The notes beneath the pieces are model-generated. The model was not told the origin of the DNA. It worked only from the letters and a program-made list of their open reading frames with translations, and did not search any database. From assembly GCA_002221725.1 (NCBI GenBank), contig NJFT01000150.1, positions 1-64,000 of the forward strand: a DNA stretch of 64,000 bases. The letters are read 5' to 3'. The translations under genes were made by a program, and so were the position numbers. Below are positions 56,167 to 64,000 of this stretch, in pieces. Position 1 is the stretch's first letter. Each line of letters starts with the position of its first letter. This stretch comes from Scedosporium boydii. Taxonomy: Eukaryota > Ascomycota > Sordariomycetes > Microascales > Microascaceae.

Positions 56167-57890
56167 GCGGTACGAGCCAAGATACGGGAGTATGGATTTG
56201 AAACGGTTGAACTGGACCCGTCTAGTATCGCGACGCGCCATTGGACTACTTCTACAGGATCACATGAGAGTCTTGAGCTTGCTGTCCAGTGGTTTCGAGA
56301 GTGCATTGCAAGTCATGAGGCCTGGAAAAGAGCCTCCGTGTCGTTCAATCCCACTCGTCTGCTACGATTGGCTTCTGATGGCGAGAGGGTATGCTGAGGC
56401 TCTACTGTGTCGAGGAAAATAAGCATTCCCTTCCCTACGTGACACTCAGTCATAGACGGCTAGGAGGTGCTACTCCTCAATGTCTTCTGGGTACGAATAT
56501 TGTAGTCCTCGAAAAATACATACCAATACTTAAACTTTCCAATTTATAGAGGCCACCCTGATTACTCGGAAAACGGACTAGAATATCTCTGGATCGACTC
56601 GTTATGCATTATTCAGGACTCAAAAGACGACTGGGAGAGGGAAGCGGCACGCATGGCCGACATGTACAAGAATTCTATGTGCAATATTGCTGCGACAGAT
56701 CCCGAGTTAGACGATGGAGATTACGGCTGCTTTTTTGCGCGGAACCCCCGGTCATTCCAGCCCGAACCCATCAACGGAAAGGGTCGATTCAATCACAAGG
56801 TGCGATATCTAGTCAATAAAACCGACATATTTTCTCACGATCTTTACTCGCGCGCATGGGTATTCCAAGAAGTCGCCACGCTGCAGTCGTAGTCAGCTCT
56901 TCTAGCACTGCAACGAGCTGCATGCCTCCGAAAGCTTTCCTCGAGGAGTGCCCGAGGACGTCCTTCAACTGGATGGCCACCCTGCCGCCCATCTCCGGGC
57001 GGTGAATACTCACGGGCAACCGTGCATCTTCACTGCACGCTTACTCGAGGGACAGATGGCCAGCATAGCGTCATGCATGCTGTATCCCGGAGCCATCGAC
57101 CGGAAATAATTCCCGAGCATAATTTCTTACTACTTCATTCGAGAAAATGATCTATTTGATAACATCTCTCGCGTCATGCCGCCTTCCCTTCTCCCCTTTA
57201 GATACTCCCCTCATCGCATGCCAGCCGGTGTTCGGCATCCATTTGTGTACTGGGCAATACTTGTTCAGCCCTACGGCGCTCTCAATCTCACAGTCACAAA
57301 TGACAGGCCCTTTGTCTTTGCGGGAATCCTTTCGACGTTGAAATGAAACCCCATCTAGGCGAGTATCTTGCCGGCCTGTGGAACATATTCTTGCCTGTTG
57401 AGCTACTGTGGACAGCGGAGAAGCTGGGATGGCCGCCTCCTTACGAGCACCTAGTTGGTCGCTGGTCCTGGATGTCTATTGAAGGGCCTATTGACGATAA
57501 AATTGGCGCGTTTGACTACACTCGCCACGAATTTCTCGCCGGGTTGTTGATGCTGCCGTTACCTTCGATGACCCGAGTGCTGTCTCCCGAGTATCGAGGG
57601 GATACATAAAGATAACGGGTAAGGTCGCCATTGGCAAGTACGGGGGTAGCGGCCACGGCAAGATGAAAGATGTTCACCTCAAACCCCTCGCGAATACAAC
57701 TGGAACCATTCTTCTCAACGGTATGATGGACCCGTATCCCATCGCGACATTCAGCACATTTGACAGCCAGTGTCGTCCGCCAGTTGCGTATCTAGACGAG
57801 CCACAACCTGAATCACTTGACAGGCAGTTCATTTTCTGCTTACCCATACTTAAGGGAGCCATGGACGATCTCTTCGGCTGTGAGTCCTAA
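56167..57890 (+). pseudogene. HET-domain gene, multiply disrupted
   Basis: Pieces of a heterokaryon-incompatibility protein lie in the right order but in different frames. The N-terminal part is about 56188-56392 (AVQWFRECIASHEAW, NPTRLLRL). A degraded LPYVTLSH block lies near 56435. The HET core is 56575-56892 (GLEYLWIDSLCIIQDSKDD, AARMADMYKNSMCNIAATD, RAWVFQEV, then stop). The C-terminal part is 57343-57609 (EYLAGLWNIFLPVELLW, RWSWMSIEGPI) and 57663-57890 (CLPI). Several stops and frame changes intervene and cannot be removed by plausible introns. An intact homologue would drive vegetative incompatibility. This copy is dead. Confidence 0.8.
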
Positions 57891-58665
57891 GTGGGTTTGG
57901 TGCTTCGGCGGCCAGGCGATTCTACATTTAAATGTATTGGATGGTTCCGATGTTTGGATTCAAAGAGTCCAACAATATTCCAAAAAAATAGCAGAGAGCA
58001 CAGTAACAATAAGGTAAGTGTAAATGGTTCGTCTTATAGGTGTTGGTGCAATCTAGAAGTTGAATTGCATATATAAAAGTGTCGGAAAATGGCGCCTTAT
58101 TACACTCCACATGACCGATGCGCTCCTGATCGGGAGGTTCTAAAAGGGCGCTACGGTTGGCGTTAGAATGAAGCATTCTAGCCGTGACCGAAACCGTGGA
58201 CGAGACTCAACAGACGCGTTGAGCATTAACGCACTGGTTGATCTCTCTCGTGGGAGGGTCCGCAGTACCCAAAGAGCACACCAATCTTTACAATCAGGGC
58301 ATTTTAGAAAGTCGCACGTCTCGAGTATTACTGGTAACAAGTACCGTCGGAGAATCCGAACTCTATCCGCTTACATCTGCTTGTGGGGACGAGCTGTACC
58401 GGGATGGGACGGATTTCCCGTAGGCGTGCAAGGTCGAGGACGGGAGCGATCCGTTTTTAGCCTCAAGCCAGCTTAGCTCGCTCTCCCCACACAAGACCCG
58501 GCCATCTGCGGATTTCCTGTACTGTTGCTGGACTCGTTCCACTGGTATGAGCAAACAGCTCTAAGTATCATGGAGTATATATAGTGGTGTGTCTCTGTGT
58601 TAAAGAGCCGGTCACTAGGCGTTCTTTACCTCATCTCGTCGCCGACTTTCCAAACTTAGAATACA
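57891..58665. other. intergenic, promoter of the -SKL oxidase
   Basis: No gene recognised. A TATATATA word at about 58575 lies some 90 bp before the next ATG. Confidence 0.45.
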
Positions 58666-59856
58666 ATGTCAACGAACCATTTCGATATTGCCATTGTCGG
58701 CCTTGGCGCTCTTGGCAGCGCTGCGGCCTATCACGCAGCCATAAAAGGAGCCAACGTCATTGGCTTCGAACAATTCGACTTTGGCAACGTCCACGGCTCC
58801 TCACATGATACTTCACGCATCGTCAGGACTTCATACGGCTCGCCCGAGTATGTGGCACTCGCGCGAGCTGCCTACGAGGATTGGGCCGAGCTGGAACGAA
58901 GAAGCGGCCTCCAGATGCTGACCATCACTGGCGGCGTTGTTTTCTTTCCCAAACCAGATAAATCCGCCAACAACGAAAAGGCCGTAGGCGCCAGCGAATT
59001 CGAAAAGAGCATGAGTGCTGCCGAATTTGCTAGGAGTCTCGATGCAAATGGCATCCCCTACGAGCTTCTCGACTCCCAGGAAGTCAATACGCGCTGGCCC
59101 CAGTTCAACATCCCCAAAGGTGTCAAGACCATTTACACAGCCGATTCGGGAATTGTCCATGCCTCCCGGTCGGTCATGGCAATGCAATACCAGGCTCGTG
59201 CGCACGGAGCGGTATTGATGGAAAAAACGCGTGTTGACCATGTAATTCCCGACGGCAATGGCGTGGCAATCGAGACGTCCCATGGTCGGTTCCACGCTGC
59301 CAAGGTGGTCCTAGCGGCAGATGCATGGATCAACAAGCTCCTTGCTCCCCTTGGCGCAGAGATCCCTCTTACTGTCATGCAGGAACAGGTGACCTATTAT
59401 AAACCAACGGATGTATCCCCCTTTCACGAGACCAAGTTCCCTGTTTGGATCTGGGGTGGTGAGCAGTATTTCTACGGGTTCCCGAGTTACGGGGAGCCAA
59501 CCATCAAGGCAGGCCGCGATATGTCCGACAACTTGATGACACCCGAGCAACGTACCTTTGTTCCTTCTGAGAAGCTATTCAACGAGCTTACCTCCTTCAT
59601 GGATGGCCTCATACCCGGAAAGGGCCAGCCGCTCCGCACGGTAACTTGCCAATACGCCATCACGCCGAATCGGCAGTTCATCATTAGCCCATTAAAGAAA
59701 TACAAAAACATCATTGTCGGCTTGGGTGGAGGGCATGCCTTTAAATTCGCTCCCGCTATTGGTCGTGTTCTGGCTGAGCTCGCTATCGACGGGACAACGA
59801 AAGAGGATATCTCAACGTTTGGTATCCCAAAGAATCGTCTAGATAGCAAACTATAA
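58666..59856 (+). CDS. peroxisomal sarcosine oxidase / N-methyl amino acid oxidase-like flavoprotein, 396 aa
   Basis: Single-exon monomeric sarcosine oxidase/N-methyltryptophan oxidase-type enzyme of the usual family length (about 390 aa). The FAD motif is IAIVGLGALGSAAAYHAA. Other blocks are GFEQFDFGNVHGSSHDTSRI, GLQMLTITGGVVFF, VVLAADAWINKLL, EQVTYYKP, FPVWIWGGEQYFYGFPSYGE, VTCQYAITPNRQFIIS (Cys as likely covalent FAD site) and IIVGLGGGHAFKFAPAIG. The protein ends in Ser-Lys-Leu, a canonical PTS1, so the H2O2 it makes is released inside peroxisomes. The expected reaction is oxidative N-demethylation of sarcosine or a related N-methyl amino acid to glycine (or the parent amino acid) plus formaldehyde. 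It belongs to a different subclass from oxidases A and B. Confidence 0.9.
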   Translation: MSTNHFDIAIVGLGALGSAAAYHAAIKGANVIGFEQFDFGNVHGSSHDTSRIVRTSYGSPEYVALARAAYEDWAELERRSGLQMLTITGGVVFFPKPDKSANNEKAVGASEFEKSMSAAEFARSLDANGIPYELLDSQEVNTRWPQFNIPKGVKTIYTADSGIVHASRSVMAMQYQARAHGAVLMEKTRVDHVIPDGNGVAIETSHGRFHAAKVVLAADAWINKLLAPLGAEIPLTVMQEQVTYYKPTDVSPFHETKFPVWIWGGEQYFYGFPSYGEPTIKAGRDMSDNLMTPEQRTFVPSEKLFNELTSFMDGLIPGKGQPLRTVTCQYAITPNRQFIISPLKKYKNIIVGLGGGHAFKFAPAIGRVLAELAIDGTTKEDISTFGIPKNRLDSKL

Positions 59857-61280
59857 TTGAAAACACAAAAGAGTAAGGCGTCTACTCGTTTGTGTCATCA
59901 ACTCTCAACATCTGAATTATGCCGTCATCACCACTCAGGTACTACATCGGTGAAACCGTGGCGCTGTTTAAGCTAACAGTCGAATATATATCTAGCCTGT
60001 AAGCTTCTAAACTATGTATTGTATTCGATGCTGTCATACTACTCGAACTACAGTTTGGCTGGTGGTCTAACTACAGTTTCATTTTTGCACTTGTCTCGCA
60101 ATACCCCTCTGAGGATCTTTCAACTGGGGCTTTTGGGAATGCTATCAGTAAACTCCACGCCACCTTTCAACCACTTGTATCTCACCTTATAGATGGCCAG
60201 CCTGGATGTAGACTACTATATCGAGTATGCACAACTGGCTGGAAAACCCAAGTTCGACACCCTCTCCCTGGCAGATAGCGCCGCCAAATATGCTAGGGCA
60301 AGGGCCTTTCTCGAGGCAGTCGAAATTCTGCGTTCAAGGATAATACATTGTCTCGGGACAAGGAGAACGGTATCTTTGTAGACGTGGATAAGACCTGTAC
60401 AGCGCCATCTTCTCCTAAAAGGCCCAAACCAAGTCACGAGTGAGGAAGAAGATAGGGAAACAAAGCATATTTGATGGATACGCGTCCATGATAACATGTC
60501 CCATTCAGGTGTCAAGCAGGCAGTGGCCAAAAGACAACAGGGTCATCAAACAAAGAGGGGAATTGTTATTCTTAGCCATGAGGAATACCAACACACTAAT
60601 GGAGGTTTCTAGTTCAAAGAGACAGGGATATATCTCTACTCTTTATATAAGGCCTCTACTTCTCTATAGACTTACTTTTACTATATAAAACTCCTTTAAT
60701 AGATTAATAAGCTTAAATAAGCTTAATATACTAACTTATTAAATATAGAGTTCTAAAATATTATATTAAAAATTATAAAAAAAATACTATTTAAAATAAA
60801 GTCCTTAATTAATACTAAGTAATTAAAGATAAAAAATAAAATTATTTCAAATAATATTTTTTAAAAAGCTTAAAATCTAGTAAGTTTTATGCTCTATACA
60901 CTGGTCTCGGGCTGAGCCTCGACAACTCCCCTACATAATTATAATAACTTCTTCGACTCTTGTATTGCGCCTTCGCTTCCTCCTTAATCTCCTTGCATAG
61001 CTGGCCTGCATGACAATTCCCGGCTGGGGGTACGAAGACACCACAGCCACCACCGGTCTTGCACTCGCCGGCAAAGGACGTCCAAAGCACAAGCACCCAA
61101 GCTGGCTTTATTAAAATACCAGAACAGCTGGCCTCCCTTCGAGCCCTTTGCCTTACCCAAGACCGAGACCGATACCTGTGGGATAATCCTAGAATTTCAG
61201 AGAAGAGGAAGAAAAAAAAAAATAGAAAAGAAGAAGAAAAACGAAAAAATAATGCACAAATTTGTTTAGAAGGAGGAACG
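59857..61280. other. intergenic with AT-rich island
   Basis: No intact gene. A 62-codon plus frame (60193-60381) has helical composition but no family. An AT-rich island spans about 60640-60890. Purine-rich sequence precedes the tRNA. Confidence 0.4.
60640..60890. repeat. AT-rich island (possible RIP-eroded element)
   Basis: About 250 bp made almost only of A and T (AAATATAGAG, TTATATTAAAAATTATAAA-type words) with sharp borders to ordinary sequence. In filamentous ascomycetes such islands are usually transposons degraded by repeat-induced C-to-T mutation. No surviving element structure is visible. Confidence 0.6.
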
Positions 61281-61370
61281 GGGGCCAACCGGGGATTGAA
61301 CCCGGGACCTCTCGCAACTAAGCAGAGGGTGTTACCCTAAGCGAGAATCATACCACTAGACCATCGGCCC
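61281..61370 (-). tRNA. tRNA-Pro (AGG) with 18-nt intron
   Basis: The 90-nt gene gives a 72-nt mature tRNA. The acceptor stem GGGCCGA/TTGGCCC is complete with discriminator C. The T-arm CCGGGTTCAATCCCCGG contains the B box, and the anticodon stem is CTCGC/GCGAG. The anticodon AGG is at 61338-61336. The intron (61334-61317) starts one base after the anticodon, as in all eukaryotic nuclear tRNA introns. It contains ACCCT, complementary to the AGGGT of the anticodon region, as the splicing endonuclease requires. CCA is not encoded. Confidence 0.95.
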
Positions 61371-62407
61371 TTGTTTCCCTTCCGGGTTTGCTGTGATTGT
61401 TGGTGACGGGGCCGTTTCCTATCTAGCCCTAAACAGGCTGGCCTCTGAATCGATCTCCAATTTATCCTCCACCACCCCACACTTGGCCGTGATGGACATG
61501 CCACGCTTCGATTTCTAGCCGCCACAGGCTCACAGCAGCTTCCAGAACACAACGCAATTGCAATCGGTGCTTAAAATTCTCTAGATAAAGACAATCCCAA
61601 TACCGGACACTCTTTTGCCCACTGCTTTCTAATATTTCCTCAAGTCGCAGAGGGACTTGGCCGCTCGTTGACCCCTTACCCCATAGCCCAAGACGCCTTG
61701 GGACGGCAGGCCGGCGCGGGACTAACACCGGTCCACGTTGGTGCGCCAGATGATGACGGAAATCGTTTATGGGCCTCACTACTGCTCTCCGGATCTAATA
61801 GTTAACTGAGAACTGGTTCATGTCAATATACATAACAGAGCAAGACCCCAATGCTGCAGATGAGCAGTTTAGTGGCCAAAAGGTTAAATATCACAACCGG
61901 CCGGAAAGTGGCTGCAAAGTTTCCGCAAGAATTGTCAATTAGAAACCGAGACCACACAATCGGAGTCCCAACGAAAAGGGAACTGTGTCACGGCGGGCAT
62001 ATAAGACCGCCATTTCATAAGAAGAATGAACAAGAAGCCGAATTCTAATGACAATTTCGAAAGATCGGATCTGATCATGAAAGAACATGTATTATGATGA
62101 CGGAGGCGACCGAAGAAGGGCTGGATACTAGAGCTGAAATACTGTGGTAATGACTGAACTCAGTGAACTGCACTGTCTGAACTTGTAAGCGGAAGGAAGT
62201 GGAAGCATTATTATTATCTTATGTATAGATGTAAGTAATAAGTAATAAGATTTAAACGTCCTCAGCGTAGGCTGCAGATATTGCTAGTTCCCCGACAGGT
62301 TATTACCTGCGGGCTTCGAATGCATGCAATTCTGCTCATCGTTCATTTCTCAACCACTTCAACCGTCCGGATCCCCAGCTGTTTGCTGTTCCGAGCTCTT
62401 CTTGTCT
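61371..62407. other. intergenic, nothing recognised
   Basis: About 1 kb between the tRNA 5' end and the 3' end of the next gene. No coding or RNA feature seen. Confidence 0.4.
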
Positions 62408-63218
62408 TCAGGGATATAACGAATCATGGCCCATAGAAGGGCGGCTAAGAATAACGCAGATAATGCACACCAATAGCCAAGAGTAGAGTTCTACCAAACC
62501 CGTTTGGGGTTCCCGTCCCCGGGGTGGATGGCCTGTCGTATCTCCCGTCGGAGATGATCTCACCAGGGGTCCACGTCGGCACGAACATGGAATTGGTCAG
62601 TGTGGGTAGCTTCGGTGTTAGAGTCGATGTGTCCGACGCAGCCCATTCTACAGCCCAAGGTTCATGTATTAAGAGAGTCTTGGTCGACTCTGCGGTGTTC
62701 GGTGGCGCATCGTCGCTCGAATTTGCCGCCTTATCGGTGCGAGTAACCCAGGGTGTGCATCGGTCAGGGCCCGTGTAGAATCGGCCGATTCCCTCGAATG
62801 TGTAGCCGCTAGGATTTTGTAATTTGGTAATTTTGTTAGCCGCTCTGTTGTATTCTGGTAAAGTAGCTATGTAGCGACATATGCAATTAATCATGTTGAG
62901 GATTGGTCCAACAAACCTATTACAGCAGAAAGCCGTCGTCCTAGTCCTGCCGACCTGATTCTCGCGGATGGCAAAGTACGTCCAGTCGCTGGGGCACACA
63001 GCTGGGCTAAGGATGGCGCCTTTCCAACCAGTCGGGTAGCATGACGCGAGAGGCTGGGATACCAGAGTGGCAAATGTGGGCCGCGTGTTATCGCGGTAAG
63101 TGTGCTTGGTTATAGAACTCCAGTAAGATGTGCAGTCAGGCGGCTGTACAAATGGAGTGGTGAGGGCAAGAAAAGGCGTGACTGTCTCGAGGACAGACGG
63201 GATGGTGTCGGACGCCAT
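62408..63218 (-). CDS. Ser/Thr-rich protein with C-terminal transmembrane anchor, about 209 aa
   Basis: Function unknown. Exons 63218-62917, 62808-62564 and 62490-62408 join in phase (donors GTTTGT and GTGAGA, acceptors CCTAG and GGTAG). The pattern DCTSYWSSITKHTY, SCYPTGWKGAILSPAVCPSDWT and FCCNSGYTFEG with paired cysteines is typical of fungal cell-surface proteins. These have a Cys-rich ectodomain, then a Ser/Thr stalk and one TM helix. No cleavable signal peptide is visible, so the ATG may not be the true start or insertion may be unconventional. If the last intron is retained, the frame runs on to a stop at 62445 (221 aa). A neighbouring frame also encodes a TM-like stretch, so the C-terminus is uncertain. 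Confidence 0.5.
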
Positions 63219-64000
63219 AACTCCGGGGGCTGCTGCGATTGTAGGTAGTGAGCGAAGGACTGAAATATCTGGGGTTGCTGGGCCCTGGGTGGAGCGTTTT
63301 ATTATAAAATCTCATTTGCCAAGTCCTCGAAGATGCATCGAAAAGCGACCCCGGATAGACATGTACCAAGGACGAAGCCTCGAGCTAAAACCGGGGCAAA
63401 GGACGGGCGCGATGGAAACGGGAAGACCCGCCCGTTCGATTAAATTGCTTGCAATCAGGAGACCCTGCTGCTCCAGCCCCCCTGCGCCGATCAATGTTAC
63501 ACCATGCTTAAAAGTACCTTCGTATCGACAGCGTGGGCTCAAGCCTCAGCCTCACTCGCCCTTGGCATTCGTATAGACGCTCCAGCCCCAAACGTTCCCG
63601 CTTCCAATCGATCGTAGGGTCCGATTGTAGCGGTCTGATCAAACGAAAAATAAACTGGCAACACGAGCAGTATATTTGTCTGTCTATTATCGGACATACG
63701 CGTACACACCCTGGTAACCGCATTCCCACGCCTCCACCTATCCAGTTAGTCATGGCGCCAAACTGCAAGTCTTTCCACTTTGTCCGGATTGGCAGGGATG
63801 TCTTGGGCTCTGGGGACTTCTGTAGCAGCTTCAACACTTGTTGGGATAGAATAGGGCAGCCCATGAGTAGGTAATCCCTTCCCGAGATTTGTATCGACAC
63901 TGCTCTGTAATTTCTGGTCCTAATGAAAAGGGTTACACAGAGAGAAATCAAAAAACCTCGTAATACTCTGCGTTACTGAGCAATTGCTTTGACTGTCGCT
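63219..64000. other. window end, no gene recognised
   Basis: A minus-strand 147-codon frame (63951-63508) and an overlapping plus frame show no family signal. The sequence may contain the promoter and 5' region of the membrane-anchored gene. Confidence 0.35.

Noticed and set aside
63508..63951. 147-codon minus-strand frame near the window end
   Set aside because: No recognisable domain. Both strands are open over the same stretch, which is likely chance.

Overview
The window is nuclear DNA of a filamentous ascomycete (Pezizomycotina). Genes have short introns (about 50-150 nt) with GTAAGT-type donors, CTAAC-like branch sites and YAG acceptors. Typical ascomycete families are present: HET, Zn(II)2Cys6, rhodopsin-like integral membrane protein, GH45, FAS1 and F-box. 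A tRNA-Pro(AGG) carries a canonical 18-nt intron. The genus cannot be fixed from the sequence alone. Relics, low gene density and repeats suggest an accessory, possibly subtelomeric, region.

Layout. 0.5-17 kb: a tiny cysteine-rich protein assembled from three exons, a secreted GH45 endoglucanase, a GPI-type cupredoxin-like protein, an F-box protein, a conserved 94-aa protein, a secreted GPI-type protein and a two-TM protein of unknown function. 17.5 kb: a HET relic. 20-35 kb ('locus A'): an SDR, a rhodopsin-like membrane protein with an in-frame stop, a frameshifted FAD oxidase, an MFS transporter broken by a 5-bp tandem duplication, an intact Zn2Cys6 regulator, an intact alpha/beta hydrolase and a truncated aldehyde dehydrogenase. 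35-42 kb: a PEBP-like secreted protein, a FAS1 protein, an 86-aa protein, a 30-bp minisatellite, a degenerate ORF and a Myb/SANT-like protein. 44-60 kb ('locus B'): a TauD-family dioxygenase, an SDR relic, a Rieske oxygenase, an intact MFS transporter, an intact Zn2Cys6 regulator, an intact FAD oxidase, a broken HET gene and a peroxisomal (-SKL) sarcosine-oxidase-type enzyme. 60-64 kb: an AT-rich island, the tRNA and a membrane-anchored protein.

How they may work together. Locus B combines a Rieske mono-oxygenase of the choline/betaine/carnitine type, an Fe(II)/2-oxoglutarate dioxygenase, two amine-oxidising flavoproteins, a transporter and a regulator. This looks like an uptake and N-demethylation (or related C-N oxidation) pathway for a quaternary or N-methylated amino compound. 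The substrate is inference. Locus A repeats the MFS-regulator-FAD oxidase trio, but two of the three genes are disabled. The two modules share a distinctive everted palindrome, TCCGNTCACRTGANCGGA, in the promoter next to each regulator. It is the best candidate for a common operator and the most testable novelty here.

Limits: exon models were built by eye from splice signals, reading phase and family knowledge. No similarity search was possible. All lesions could in principle be assembly errors.
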